Notes: generated from the letters alone by a model not told the origin. A stretch of DNA of 64,000 nt from Methylophilus aquaticus (GCF_030769565.1 NZ_JAVCAP010000001.1:276161-340160), one strand, 5' to 3'. Positions 27,094-35,808 are shown, numbered from the stretch's first letter. Numbers and translations are program-made.

Positions 27094-28110
27094 ATGAGCA
27101 AACCAACGGTAATGGTTGTAGGTGGTGGCATTGTCGGCTGCATGACCGCTATGCAACTGCACAAGCAAGGCTTTGCGGTCACGCTGGTTGAACGCAATGT
27201 GATTGCCGCACAAACCTCGGGCGAATCTTCTTGGGCGGGTGCAGGCATCGCATTTCCTTTGCTGCCGTGGTTCTATCAGGACGTAGTCAATACATTGGCG
27301 CTGGCTGGTGCCCTGGCCTATCCGGCAGTCTCCGCCGAGTTATTTGCAGAGACAGGTATAAACCCGGAATGTACGCGCAGTGGCATGCTGATTCAGCCGC
27401 CATTTGACCTTGCAAGGGCCATGGACTGGTGCACGCGTTTTGGCCTCGCCTACCAACAGCAAGGGGATAAGCTGCTGATCCCGGAAGTCGTACAGATCCG
27501 CAATCCACGTTTATTGCAATCACTCAAAGCCTGGTTAATGAAACAGGGCGTCGAGTTGCGCGAACGGACCCAGTTAATGCCATTACAGGAAGGGCATTCG
27601 ACCATCCATGGCTGGCAAACCACCCATGGCGAAACCTTGAAGGCTGATGTGTATGTGGTGACCTCCGGGGCGTGGAGCTTTGAATTACTCAAGCAAACTG
27701 CCCTGCAACTGGATATCAAACCCATGCGCGGGCAAATGCTGTTGTACCAGATGGCCCCGGGCTTATTACCACATATTCTCTACCGCGACGGTTTTTATAT
27801 GTTGCAGCGCCGGGATGGCCACCTGTTGGCGGGCAGCAGTCTGGAAGATGTAGGGTTTGATACAGGGGTGACAGACTGCATGCGGCTGGAAATGCTGCAA
27901 AAGGCAGAAGCCTTGTTACCTGCTTTGCGCGGACAGCCAGTCATTAAACACTGGAGCGGTTTGCGCCCGGGCACCCCGCACAATATCCCCACCATCGGCC
28001 AGCATCCGCACATCAATAATCTATATCTAAACACCGGTCATTTCCGCTATGGCGTCACCATGGCGCCAGAATGCGCAAGACAAATCGCTGCACTCATTAG
28101 CGGTGCTTGA
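27094..28110 (+). CDS. FAD-dependent oxidase of the DAO/ThiO family
   Basis: A 338-residue flavoprotein of the D-amino-acid oxidase superfamily. The ADP-binding motif is VMVVGGGIVGCMTAMQL (near 6-22); the C-terminal HWSGLRPGTPHNIPTIG and LYLNTGHFRYGVTMAP close the FAD site. This pattern and length match glycine oxidase ThiO, which makes the imine used by thiazole synthase ThiG; a DadA-type dehydrogenase is the main alternative. ThiS and ThiG are encoded 20 kb away, with no thiO next to them, so a thiamine role is a reasonable inference. Start is ATG 27094, not the preceding TTG. Confidence 0.85.
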   Translation: MSKPTVMVVGGGIVGCMTAMQLHKQGFAVTLVERNVIAAQTSGESSWAGAGIAFPLLPWFYQDVVNTLALAGALAYPAVSAELFAETGINPECTRSGMLIQPPFDLARAMDWCTRFGLAYQQQGDKLLIPEVVQIRNPRLLQSLKAWLMKQGVELRERTQLMPLQEGHSTIHGWQTTHGETLKADVYVVTSGAWSFELLKQTALQLDIKPMRGQMLLYQMAPGLLPHILYRDGFYMLQRRDGHLLAGSSLEDVGFDTGVTDCMRLEMLQKAEALLPALRGQPVIKHWSGLRPGTPHNIPTIGQHPHINNLYLNTGHFRYGVTMAPECARQIAALISGA

Positions 28111-28214
28111 AGCGGGTGACAGCCTTTCACGATGAGCCGAGTGGCGATTCATACACCAGAAAGTACACCTATCGCAGCTACCAAGATGAATGGGTTAAAA
28201 GGTAGGTGTTAATC

Positions 28215-28328
28215 ATGACTGCGTGCGTGAAGAAACGAAATATTTACAATAGGCAAAGCGGTCGTTTTATTTCACCAAAAGCCGCACGAAATAAAGATGG
28301 TGGAAGGTCTTCATTCTTCTTGATGTGA
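28215..28328 (+). CDS. possible 37-residue basic peptide
   Basis: A short ORF between the convergent thiO-like and moaC genes. A GGTAGGTG purine stretch sits six bases before the ATG. The product is basic and contains NRQSGRFISPKAARN, which resembles the R-x-TGRFV-x-K-A-R type of small protein found widely in bacteria and phages (recognised by eye, not by search). The C-terminus SSFFLM is hydrophobic. It may be a real microprotein or a remnant. Confidence 0.35.
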   Translation: MTACVKKRNIYNRQSGRFISPKAARNKDGGRSSFFLM

Positions 28329-28387
28329 TATTTTCAGATGTATATTGCCCAATGAATGCGTATATATCCATACTATATATGCGCGCT

Positions 28388-28870
28388 TTAACTGCTCTGC
28401 GCGACCCAATCCCCACTTTTTCCACCATGCTTTTCCAGCACACGGATATCAGTGATGGTCATGCCGCGGTCTATGGCTTTGCACATGTCGTAAATCGTTA
28501 GCAAGCCGACTTGTACTGCTGTCAGTGCCTCCATTTCCACGCCGGTTTGTCCGGTGGTTTCGCATTGCACGCGGCATACGATGCTTGAAGCCTCTTCGTC
28601 AGCCACAAAACTGACATCGACGCGGCTTAAACTGAGCGGGTGGCACAAGGGAATGAGGTCGCTGGTTTTTTTGCTGGCCTGGATCGCGGCAATGCGGGCA
28701 ATGCCAAGTACATCGCCTTTTTTTGCGTTGCCAAGGGCGATGGTCTGGAATGTGGCGGGCAGCATGGCAATGCGCCCTTCGGCGATGGCGATGCGTTTGC
28801 TATGCGCCTTGTCGCTGATGTCGACCATATGGGCGTGGCCCTGTGCGTTGAAGTGCGTTAATTCGGACAT
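28388..28870 (-). CDS. moaC: cyclic pyranopterin monophosphate synthase
   Basis: Converts the MoaA product into cyclic pyranopterin monophosphate in molybdenum cofactor synthesis. The 160-residue protein has [16 protein letters not shown], the [30 protein letters not shown] block and the terminal [11 protein letters not shown], all diagnostic and including the catalytic Asp/Lys residues. No other moa gene is adjacent; it is a lone gene divergent from the M48 protease gene. Confidence 0.97.
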   Translation of the reverse strand: MSELTHFNAQGHAHMVDISDKAHSKRIAIAEGRIAMLPATFQTIALGNAKKGDVLGIARIAAIQASKKTSDLIPLCHPLSLSRVDVSFVADEEASSIVCRVQCETTGQTGVEMEALTAVQVGLLTIYDMCKAIDRGMTITDIRVLEKHGGKSGDWVAQSS

Positions 28871-28986
28871 GATGAAAGAGGCGTAAGGTTAAAAAGGGTG
28901 AACTCAGGCGCTGAAGCCGTTATCATAACAAGTTTAACTGACTGCACACGCAGTGTGCGGGCGGAACATGGTTATTTAATATTTTT

Positions 28987-30546
28987 ATGCGCTCGCGCTC
29001 ATTACTCAAGTCATCTCGCTATCGCTTGTCCTCCTGCCTTTTGCCTTGGCTGGCAGGTGTTGCTATGTCTATGCTTGGGGGGGCGCTTGTGATGGCAGGT
29101 GATTCTACCGGGCTTTATTCTGGCAAACCTTACGAGCCCGAACTGGATATCAGTTTGCCGTCAGATTCGTCCAATCAATTGCCCGAGCTTGGTGATGCTT
29201 CGCAAACGGTGTTGTCGCTGCTGGATGAAGAAAAAATTGCGAATCAGATTTTAAAGCAGGTGGCGACCAGTGAAGATGTGCTGGATGATGCAGAGGTGAC
29301 GGATTATTTGCAGGCGCTTGGGCAGCGCTTGGGTAAAAGCAGCCCGGATAAACAGCAGGTGTTTCATTTTTTTGTGGTGCAGGATAAAACGATCAATGCA
29401 TTTGCCATGCCGGGTGGCGTGATCGGGGTGCATACCGGATTGTTTTTGGCGGCCAATAGTGAATCAGAGCTGGCCAGTGTGCTCGGTCATGAAATCGGCC
29501 ATGTTACTCAGCATCATCTGGCACGCATGCTGGCCTCGCAAAAATATGACATGTTTAAAAATATTGCCGCTACGGCGCTGGCTTTGCTGGTGGCGCGCTC
29601 CAATCCGCAAGCCGGTGCAGGCGCGCTGACTGCGGCGTCTGCAGCCGGTGTGCAGCGTCAGATCGATTACACCCGTGAGCATGAGCGTGAGGCAGACCGG
29701 GTCGGTTTGACGATTCTGGAAGATGCGGGGTTTGATGTGCGTGCGATGCCGGCTTTTTTTACCACCATGCAACGGGCGACCCGCTTTTCTGACGGCAACA
29801 TGCCCAGCTATTTGCGTACCCACCCGCTGACCAGCGAGCGCATTGCCGATATTGGTAACCGCGTTCAGAATCGTCCTTACAAGCCAGCAAACGAGAGTCC
29901 TGCATTTGGGCTAATGCGTGCAAAAATCAGGGCTTTTCAAGGGATGCCGACCCAAGCTATCGAAGAGTTTAACAATAATATCGCCGATGGCCGTTATCAG
30001 AATGAGCAGGCGGAGCACTTCGGCCTGGCTTACGCTTATTTGCGCGCAAATCAAGCAACGCAAGCACAGCAACAAGTACAGTGGCTGGAGCAACATCGCA
30101 TGGTGAACGCTTATCTGGTGACATTGAAAGCGCTGACTTTGGCCAAGTTGGGGCAAGTTGCACAGGCGCAGACACAGTTCATGCAGGGCTTGCAGCAATA
30201 TCCGCAGCATCGTGCGTTGGCATTGGGTGAGGCCGAGCTACTGATACGTAGCAGTCAATGGTCGCAAGCCATCACGCATATCCAGAAGCAACTCATGACA
30301 TTTCCAGATGATCCCAAGTTATATGACTGGTTGGCTGCCGCCTATCAGGGCTTGGGTAAACAGATGTTACTTCATCAGGCGCTGGGGGAATCTTATGTGC
30401 GCAAATATGATTTGCAGCGTGCGATAGATCAGTTTGAAATCGCCAGTAAAACGAAAGACGGGGATTTTTATTTACAATCCAGAGTCGAAGCAAGACTAAA
30501 AACGCTGCGTCAGGAGTTAGAACGCGAACAAGACCCCAAGCGTTAA
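28987..30546 (+). CDS. periplasmic M48 metalloprotease with TPR repeats (BepA-like)
   Basis: A zinc metalloprotease and chaperone of outer-membrane protein assembly in the BepA/YfgC family. The 519-residue protein has a signal sequence (to about residue 37), the M48 catalytic motif HEIGHVTQHH (His168, Glu169, His172), the downstream ligand region REHEREADRVG, and a C-terminal TPR array (about 290-510: AEHFGLAYAYLRANQATQAQ, KLYDWLAAAYQGLGKQ). BepA cleaves misassembled LptD and acts with the BAM complex, which suits the LPS-export genes nearby. A SoxYZ-like gene starts 33 bases downstream and is probably co-transcribed. The start lacks a clear ribosome-binding site. Confidence 0.92.
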   Translation: MRSRSLLKSSRYRLSSCLLPWLAGVAMSMLGGALVMAGDSTGLYSGKPYEPELDISLPSDSSNQLPELGDASQTVLSLLDEEKIANQILKQVATSEDVLDDAEVTDYLQALGQRLGKSSPDKQQVFHFFVVQDKTINAFAMPGGVIGVHTGLFLAANSESELASVLGHEIGHVTQHHLARMLASQKYDMFKNIAATALALLVARSNPQAGAGALTAASAAGVQRQIDYTREHEREADRVGLTILEDAGFDVRAMPAFFTTMQRATRFSDGNMPSYLRTHPLTSERIADIGNRVQNRPYKPANESPAFGLMRAKIRAFQGMPTQAIEEFNNNIADGRYQNEQAEHFGLAYAYLRANQATQAQQQVQWLEQHRMVNAYLVTLKALTLAKLGQVAQAQTQFMQGLQQYPQHRALALGEAELLIRSSQWSQAITHIQKQLMTFPDDPKLYDWLAAAYQGLGKQMLLHQALGESYVRKYDLQRAIDQFEIASKTKDGDFYLQSRVEARLKTLRQELEREQDPKR

Positions 30547-30579
30547 TGGTGGCGGAAGTTAAATGAAAGGGAAGGCATC

Positions 30580-31371
30580 ATGCAAAGAAGAACGCTGTTG
30601 AAAGGCTTGCTGGTTTGGGCAACCCTGCCGCTTGGATTTCTGGCAGATAAGTTGCATGCGGCGCCATGGTTTGCCAAGGCATTTGAGGCAACCAAAACTG
30701 CGGATGTAATGGGCGCATTGCAGGCAAGTGCTGTCCCTCTGGCTTCGGAAATTCAGATAGATGCGCCACAGAAAGCCGAAAATGGTGCAGTGGTGCAGGT
30801 AGAAATCACCTCGCCAGCTGCTGCAGGTACGGTGAACAGCATACGCTTGCTGGCTGATGCCAACCCCACCCCGCTGGTGGCGAGCTTTGAATTCGGTAAA
30901 CAGGTGATGCCCAAGCTGGTGACGCGTATCAAGCTGGCACAGTCTGGCGAGATTATTGCGCTGGTGCAACAGTCCGCCGGGCAATTGCAGCAACAGCGTC
31001 GACAGGTGATTGTTCTGGAAGATGGCTGTGCCAGCAATGAGCGCGACGAACCCTTTGCCAGCAGTATAAAAATGCGTGCGCGGCCACTGGATGCCGATTT
31101 GGTGGAGCTTAAAATCATCATCCTGCATCCTATGCGTACCGGGCGTAGTAAGGGTGATGATGGTCAACTTGTTCCGGCACATTTTATGCAGATGATGCAG
31201 GTCGTGTTGAATGGCCAGGTGGTGGTGGATGCGCAAACCGGTACTGCGATTTCCCGTAACCCTTATTTCACTTTTTATTTGCGTGATACCAAGGTCGGAG
31301 ACGTGATTACAGTCAACTGGCAGGATAATCGTGGCTATGAAGGCCATGGGCAGGTGACGGTCAGTGCTTGA
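30580..31371 (+). CDS. SoxYZ-like fused carrier protein, variant cysteine motif
   Basis: A 263-residue periplasmic protein joining a SoxY-like domain (about 40-155) and a SoxZ-like domain (about 160-263, containing AHFMQMMQVVLNGQVVVDA and SRNPYFTFYLRDTKVGD). The N-terminus has a twin-arginine pattern, RRTLLKG, followed by a hydrophobic stretch, as in SoxY. The carrier cysteine is Cys150 in LEDGCASN, replacing the GGCGG of true SoxY. Fusions of this kind are annotated in methylotrophs as quinoprotein-dehydrogenase-associated SoxYZ-like carriers; what they carry is not known. No soxABX genes are present. GGGAAGG precedes the ATG. Operon partner of the M48 protease; paralogue of the gene at 61855. 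Confidence 0.85.
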   Translation: MQRRTLLKGLLVWATLPLGFLADKLHAAPWFAKAFEATKTADVMGALQASAVPLASEIQIDAPQKAENGAVVQVEITSPAAAGTVNSIRLLADANPTPLVASFEFGKQVMPKLVTRIKLAQSGEIIALVQQSAGQLQQQRRQVIVLEDGCASNERDEPFASSIKMRARPLDADLVELKIIILHPMRTGRSKGDDGQLVPAHFMQMMQVVLNGQVVVDAQTGTAISRNPYFTFYLRDTKVGDVITVNWQDNRGYEGHGQVTVSA

Positions 31372-31441
31372 TAACCGTCCGCTTGGTCACGGTCAGATAT
31401 ATTCATTAATTATATTTATCAATTGAATTAATATAATCAAT

Positions 31442-31470
31442 TTTACATATTGTTTGTGTGTGTCTACAAT
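31442..31470 (+). promoter_or_regulatory. sigma-70 promoter of ahpC
   Basis: TTTACA (31442-31447) and TACAAT (31465-31470) are near-consensus hexamers with a 17-base spacer. The start codon is 75 bases downstream. The 60 bases before the -35 box are very AT-rich with repeated ATTAAT/ATATAAT elements, where an OxyR-type regulator could bind, but no full OxyR consensus is readable. Confidence 0.7.
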
Positions 31471-31544
31471 GCATCCATTCGCTGATTACACGCAGCCAAT
31501 TTTAAGTTAACCCGTGTTTTTAAATCACTCTAAAGGAGAACTAT

Positions 31545-32108
31545 ATGTCATTGATTAATACACAAGTACAACCGTTTAAAGCGCAGGCATTTCATAACGG
31601 CAAATTTATCGAAGTATCCGACGAAAGTTTGAAAGGCAAGTGGTCAGTGTTGATTTTCATGCCAGCTGCATTTACTTTCAACTGCCCAACCGAAGTGGAA
31701 GATGCCGCTGATAACTATGCCGAGTTTCAGAAAGCCGGCGCTGAAGTGTATATCGTGACCACTGATACACACTTCTCACACAAAGTTTGGCACGAGACTT
31801 CACCGGCTGTTGGTAAAGCCAAGTTCCCGCTGGTTGGTGACCCAACCCACGTGTTGACCAATGCATTTGGTGTGCACATTCCTGAAGAAGGCTTGGCATT
31901 GCGCGGTACTTTCGTGATCAACCCTGATGGCGTGATCAAAACTGTTGAAGTGCACAGCAACGAAATTGCCCGTGATGTGAAAGAAACATTGCGCAAATTG
32001 AAAGCGGCACAATACACCGCTGCCAACCCAGGTCAGGTGTGCCCGGCCAAGTGGAACGAAGGCGCGAAAACATTGACGCCTTCATTGGATCTGGTAGGCA
32101 AGATCTAA
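31545..32108 (+). CDS. ahpC: alkyl hydroperoxide reductase subunit C
   Basis: A typical 2-Cys peroxiredoxin that reduces hydrogen peroxide and organic hydroperoxides with electrons from AhpF. The peroxidatic cysteine is Cys47 in AAFTFNCPTEVED and the resolving cysteine is Cys166 in NPGQVCPAKWNEG; the 187-residue length and the C-terminal SLDLVGKI match E. coli AhpC. AAAGGAG precedes the ATG at good spacing. ahpF follows after a structured intergenic region of 192 bases. Confidence 0.98.
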   Translation: MSLINTQVQPFKAQAFHNGKFIEVSDESLKGKWSVLIFMPAAFTFNCPTEVEDAADNYAEFQKAGAEVYIVTTDTHFSHKVWHETSPAVGKAKFPLVGDPTHVLTNAFGVHIPEEGLALRGTFVINPDGVIKTVEVHSNEIARDVKETLRKLKAAQYTAANPGQVCPAKWNEGAKTLTPSLDLVGKI

Positions 32109-32158
32109 GTGGACTGTGCGGACTGAGGTTCAAAAGACTGAAGCCTGAAACAGCCTCG

Positions 32159-32227
32159 CCCCTGAAATGTGTCATCTGTATTTCAGGGGGCTGAGGGGAG
32201 TGCATCCTCTGGTGTATTCCCCTCAGC
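32159..32227 (+). other. two adjacent hairpins between ahpC and ahpF
   Basis: Hairpin one pairs CCCCTGAAAT with ATTTCAGGGG around 11 bases (32159-32189). Hairpin two pairs GCTGAGGGGA with TCCCCTCAGC around 18 bases (32190-32227). Both are perfect ten-base stems placed back to back with no T run. They could slow exonucleases and set the ahpC to ahpF ratio, or be a REP-type element. Confidence 0.6.
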
Positions 32228-32300
32228 GAATCCCCCCAACGCATTTAAAACACCATACATTGGTGATGGGTGCTTGCACCCTCAAGAAACGGAGATTGAC

Positions 32301-33866
32301 ATGTTAGACGACACCTTAAAAGGACAACTGCAAACCTATCTGGGCATGCTGCGCCAACCAATTCAGCTGATTGCCAGCCTGGATGGCAGCGACAATGCGA
32401 CAGAAATGCGTACATTGCTGCAGGAGATTGCCAGTTTGTCTGACAAAGTAACGCTCGACGAAACCGGCGATGATGTACGCAAGCCTTCATTTGTGATTGC
32501 GCGTGAGGGCGAAACACACGGTGTACGTTTTGCAGCGATTCCGCTCGGGCATGAATTCACCTCGCTGGTGTTAGCGCTGTTATGGACAGGTGGCCATCCG
32601 CCCAAAGTCGAGCAGGACGTGCTGGACCAGATCAGAGCGCTGGAGCGTGATCTGAACTTTGAAGTGTACATGAGCTTGTCATGCCACAACTGTCCGGACG
32701 TGGTGCAGGCCACCACCCTGATGACGGTGTTTAACCCGCGCATCCAGACGACCGTGATTGATGGCGCGCTGTTTCAGGATGAAGTAAACGATCGCAATAT
32801 CATGGCAGTGCCCGCCACCTTCATGAACGGCGAAATGTTTGCCTCTGGCCGCATGCTGGTAGAAGAAATTCTGGCCAAGGTAGATACGGGTGTTATCGCC
32901 AAGGAAGCTGAAAAGCTCAATGCCAAAGCCCCATATGATGTATTGGTTGTTGGTGGCGGACCTGCGGGTGCGGCTGCAGCGATTTATGCGGCGCGCAAAG
33001 GCATCCGTACTGGCATTGTCGCCGAGCGTTTTGGTGGCCAGGTGAACGACACACTGGCGATTGAAAACTTCATTTCAGTCAAAGAAACCGATGGTCCGAA
33101 ACTGGTCATGGCGCTCGAAGAGCACGTCAAAAGCTATGATGTGGATATCATGCCGTTGCAGCGTGCGGCAGGCTTGGCTGAACCAGAGAAAGCGGACAAT
33201 AAGCATGCTGGATTGATTGAAGTGAAGCTGGAAAGTGGCGCGACCTTACGCAGCAAGTCTGTGATACTGGCGACTGGTGCACGCTGGCGCAACCTGAATG
33301 TGCCCGGTGAAGAGGCCTACAAAAACAAAGGCGTGGCGTATTGTCCGCACTGCGACGGCCCCTTGTTTAAAGGCAAGCATGTGGCAGTGGTTGGTGGTGG
33401 TAACTCGGGCGTTGAAGCTGCGATTGACCTGGCAGGTGTGGTTGGCCATGTCACCTTGTTGCAGTTCGATACTGAACTGAAAGCTGATGCCGTATTGCAA
33501 CGTAAGCTGCGCACACTGGAAAATGTAACCATTTTAACCAGCGCACAAACCACTGAAGTCACGGGTGATGGTACCCGCGTCAATGGGCTAACCTATACTG
33601 ACCGTGTGACGGGTGAAAGCAAGCATATTGCACTGGAAGGTGTATTTATCCAGATTGGCCTTGTCCCCAACAGTGACTGGTTAAAAGGCACGCTTAATTT
33701 GAGCAAGTATGGCGAAATTGAGATTAACAGCCATAATGCGACCTCGCTGCCAGGCGTGTTTGCTGCCGGGGATGTGACGACAGTGCCTTACAAGCAAATC
33801 ATTATTGCGATGGGGGAAGGTGCCAATGCCGCTTTAGGTGCATTTGATTATTTGATTAGGCAATAA
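32301..33866 (+). CDS. ahpF: alkyl hydroperoxide reductase subunit F
   Basis: The flavoprotein that passes electrons from NADH to AhpC. The start at 32301 (GGAG upstream) gives 521 residues, the E. coli length; an upstream in-frame extension overlaps the hairpins and is not used. Domains: an N-terminal tandem thioredoxin fold with the redox pair in [11 protein letters not shown], an FAD domain starting [20 protein letters not shown], the thioredoxin-reductase-like dithiol CPHCDGP, and an NAD domain with [19 protein letters not shown]. Together with AhpC it forms a complete peroxide scavenging pair, useful where methanol oxidation generates reactive oxygen. Confidence 0.97.
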   Translation: MLDDTLKGQLQTYLGMLRQPIQLIASLDGSDNATEMRTLLQEIASLSDKVTLDETGDDVRKPSFVIAREGETHGVRFAAIPLGHEFTSLVLALLWTGGHPPKVEQDVLDQIRALERDLNFEVYMSLSCHNCPDVVQATTLMTVFNPRIQTTVIDGALFQDEVNDRNIMAVPATFMNGEMFASGRMLVEEILAKVDTGVIAKEAEKLNAKAPYDVLVVGGGPAGAAAAIYAARKGIRTGIVAERFGGQVNDTLAIENFISVKETDGPKLVMALEEHVKSYDVDIMPLQRAAGLAEPEKADNKHAGLIEVKLESGATLRSKSVILATGARWRNLNVPGEEAYKNKGVAYCPHCDGPLFKGKHVAVVGGGNSGVEAAIDLAGVVGHVTLLQFDTELKADAVLQRKLRTLENVTILTSAQTTEVTGDGTRVNGLTYTDRVTGESKHIALEGVFIQIGLVPNSDWLKGTLNLSKYGEIEINSHNATSLPGVFAAGDVTTVPYKQIIIAMGEGANAALGAFDYLIRQ

Positions 33867-33963
33867 GCTGTGTTTAAGATGCAATGGAAACCAGATGGCT
33901 ATCGAGAGATGACCATCTGGTTTGGCGCGACATTTCTATTTAAGAGATGCGGAAATTTCATAA

Positions 33964-34002
33964 TCCTACATATGTTGCATTTTATGTGCAACATATGTAG
34001 GA
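33964..34002 (+). promoter_or_regulatory. 39-base palindromic operator of nsrR
   Basis: Perfect 16-base arms (33964-33979 TCCTACATATGTTGCA and its complement at 33987-34002) flank TTTTATG. The inner part, ATGTTGCATTT and ATGTGCAACAT, follows the 11-1-11 pattern of NsrR sites. The right arm overlaps the AGGA ribosome-binding site of nsrR nine bases before the ATG, which implies autorepression. Confidence 0.8.
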
Positions 34003-34011
34003 TAGCAAAAT

Positions 34012-34458
34012 ATGCAAATCACTAAATTCACTGACCTTAGCCTAAGGGTGCTAATGTACCTCACATACGAGGCTAATGGCGCAATTGTGACGATTAATGA
34101 AATTGCTCAGCAATTTGATGTGCCTAGAAACCACTTGATTAAGGTGGTGACTAGGTTAAATAAACTCAACTGGGTGATTACCACGCGCGGCAGAAATGGC
34201 GGGCTTAAGCTTGCGATGCAGGCGAGTGAGCTGAAATTAGGCAACATTTTAATGGAGCTTGAAAATAAAACCTCGCTCATTAATTGTGCTGAACCACCTT
34301 GTGTTTTAGCGGGGAGATGTAATTTAAAGAATATTTTGGATCATGGATTACATGCTTTTTACCATGAAATGAATCAATACTCTTTAAAAGCGATTATGGA
34401 TAAAACAACACAAAATGCTGTTATACAACTGCATCAACGCTATGCAACTGCATTATAA
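34012..34458 (+). CDS. nsrR: Rrf2-family nitric-oxide-sensing repressor NsrR
   Basis: A 148-residue winged-helix repressor whose iron-sulfur cluster is damaged by nitric oxide, releasing target genes. The N-terminal HTH (LTYEANGAIVTINEIAQQFDVPRNHLIKVV) and wing TTRGRNGGLKL are clear. The three cluster cysteines are Cys92, Cys97 and Cys103 in NCAEPPCVLAGRC, the NsrR spacing rather than IscR. A long palindrome overlaps its ribosome-binding site and a related site precedes hmp, the gene directly downstream. Codon use in nsrR and hmp is more AT-rich than in neighbours, hinting at acquisition as a unit. Confidence 0.92.
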   Translation: MQITKFTDLSLRVLMYLTYEANGAIVTINEIAQQFDVPRNHLIKVVTRLNKLNWVITTRGRNGGLKLAMQASELKLGNILMELENKTSLINCAEPPCVLAGRCNLKNILDHGLHAFYHEMNQYSLKAIMDKTTQNAVIQLHQRYATAL

Positions 34459-34492
34459 ATTGGTGATTTAAGAAGTTTAAACCACGCCAAGT

Positions 34493-34516
34493 AACACTCT
34501 AGTGAGTGTTTTTTTT
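34493..34516 (+). terminator. terminator between nsrR and hmp
   Basis: AACACTC pairs with GAGTGTT around TAGT and runs into a T tract. It separates the two transcripts so that hmp relies on its own NsrR-controlled promoter. Confidence 0.8.
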
Positions 34517-34524
34517 GAAGTTAA

Positions 34525-34547
34525 ATGTTGTATTTAATATGCAACTT
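34525..34547 (+). promoter_or_regulatory. NsrR-type operator upstream of hmp
   Basis: A 23-base imperfect palindrome beginning ATGTTGTATTT and ending ATATGCAACTT, of the same design as the inner part of the nsrR operator (ATGTTGCAT...). It ends 13 bases before the hmp start codon, so bound NsrR would block transcription or translation start. Confidence 0.75.
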
Positions 34548-34560
34548 ATTGGGAGCTATG

Positions 34561-35760
34561 ATGTTATCTGCAAAATCTAAACCTTATATTGATGCCAGCG
34601 TACCCGTGTTAAGAGAGCATGGGCTAGCCATCACTGCAGCGTTTTATCAGAACATGTTTGAGGCGCACCCTGAGCTAAAAAACTTATTTAATATGGGCAA
34701 CCAAGCCAATGGCTCTCAGCAGCAATCGCTTGCAGCAGCAGTGTTTGCTTATGCCGCCAATATAGAAAACACTGCTGCTTTGGCACCTGTGATTGAGCGC
34801 ATCGTGCATAAGCATGTGTCTGTTGGTATAAAAGCAGAACATTATCCGATTGTCGGCAAGCATCTACTTGGGGCGATTAAACAAATATTAGGCAATGCCG
34901 CTACAGCAGACCTGCTAGACGCTTGGGCAGAGGCTTATGGCCTATTAGCAGATGCTTTAATGGTGGCAGAAGCCAAACTTTACCAGCAAAACAATCAGCA
35001 GCCAGATGAGTGGCTAAAAGTAAAAGTATTAGAAAAAATCCATCATACAAATGACATGGTCTCTTTTATATTGCAAGCAGATAACGGTAGTGAATTACCT
35101 AAGTTCAAAGCTGGCCAATATATCAGCGTGGCCGTTCAATTGGCTGAGTCAAACCTAAGGCAAATTAGACAATATAGCTTGTCTGATGCTAGCGATAAAC
35201 ACACTTACAGAATTACAGTAAAACGTGAAAATGCGGATGAATACAAACCCAAAGGCAATGTTTCAAACTGGCTGCATACATATGTTAAGGTAGGTGGCAT
35301 TTTAGAAGTCAGTCATCCTTGCGGTAACTTCACGCCTAATCTGCTTGAGAAAAGGCCCATAGGGCTGATTTCTGCAGGCGTTGGCATTACGCCTATGCTA
35401 TCTATACTCAATGCGTTAGCGTTAACTAATCAAAATAGACCTGTTTTATTTGCACATGCAGCTAGAAGCCAAAACCACATCGCGCATTTTGCTGAAATTT
35501 TAAACACTAAGACCTTGTTAACGTATGCAGAACTCGCCTTCTTTTTAAATGAAGTAGATGACACACGATCACATCAAATTAAAGGAAGAATGAATCTAGG
35601 CAAGTGCGTGCCCGCCACCTATCAAGATGCTGTGTTTTACATTTGCGGACCGCAAGTGTTTATGGATGAGCAGCGCGATGTTTTGTTAGCACTTGGCATC
35701 AAAGCCAGCGATATTCATAGAGAGGTATTTGGCCCAGAAAGCCTTAACCACATCATCTAA
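34561..35760 (+). CDS. hmp: flavohemoglobin, nitric oxide dioxygenase
   Basis: Converts nitric oxide and oxygen to nitrate using NADPH. The 399-residue protein has a globin domain (1-140) with Tyr29 and Gln53 on the distal side and proximal His85 in VHKHVSVG, then a ferredoxin-reductase-like FAD domain (RQYSLSDA) and NAD domain (GLISAGVGITPMLSIL, YICGPQVFM, REVFGPE). Numbering and length match E. coli Hmp. The ATG at 34561 is best spaced from GGGAG; another ATG is directly before it. Control by NsrR is indicated by the operator at 34525. Confidence 0.97.
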   Translation: MLSAKSKPYIDASVPVLREHGLAITAAFYQNMFEAHPELKNLFNMGNQANGSQQQSLAAAVFAYAANIENTAALAPVIERIVHKHVSVGIKAEHYPIVGKHLLGAIKQILGNAATADLLDAWAEAYGLLADALMVAEAKLYQQNNQQPDEWLKVKVLEKIHHTNDMVSFILQADNGSELPKFKAGQYISVAVQLAESNLRQIRQYSLSDASDKHTYRITVKRENADEYKPKGNVSNWLHTYVKVGGILEVSHPCGNFTPNLLEKRPIGLISAGVGITPMLSILNALALTNQNRPVLFAHAARSQNHIAHFAEILNTKTLLTYAELAFFLNEVDDTRSHQIKGRMNLGKCVPATYQDAVFYICGPQVFMDEQRDVLLALGIKASDIHREVFGPESLNHII

Positions 35761-35770
35761 ATGGATAACA

Positions 35771-35808
35771 CATGAACGAATGGATATTTTGTGACATCCA
35801 CCCGTTCA
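35771..35808. other. hairpin between hmp and the convergent flavoprotein gene
   Basis: ATGAACG pairs with CGTTCAT, and TGGAT with ATCCA inside it, leaving small bulges and a ten-base loop. It occupies nearly the whole 59-base gap between two convergent genes and may act as a weak bidirectional terminator, although there is no T run. Confidence 0.45.

Noticed and set aside
30559-31347. Minus-strand open frame of 262 codons opposite the SoxYZ-like gene
   Set aside because: His/Leu/Arg-rich shadow frame without a recognisable domain; the plus strand shows signal, SoxY and SoxZ features.
32169-32300. N-terminal extension of ahpF to 32169
   Set aside because: It would be translated through the two hairpins; the conserved AhpF start [10 protein letters not shown] with a GGAG site is at 32301.
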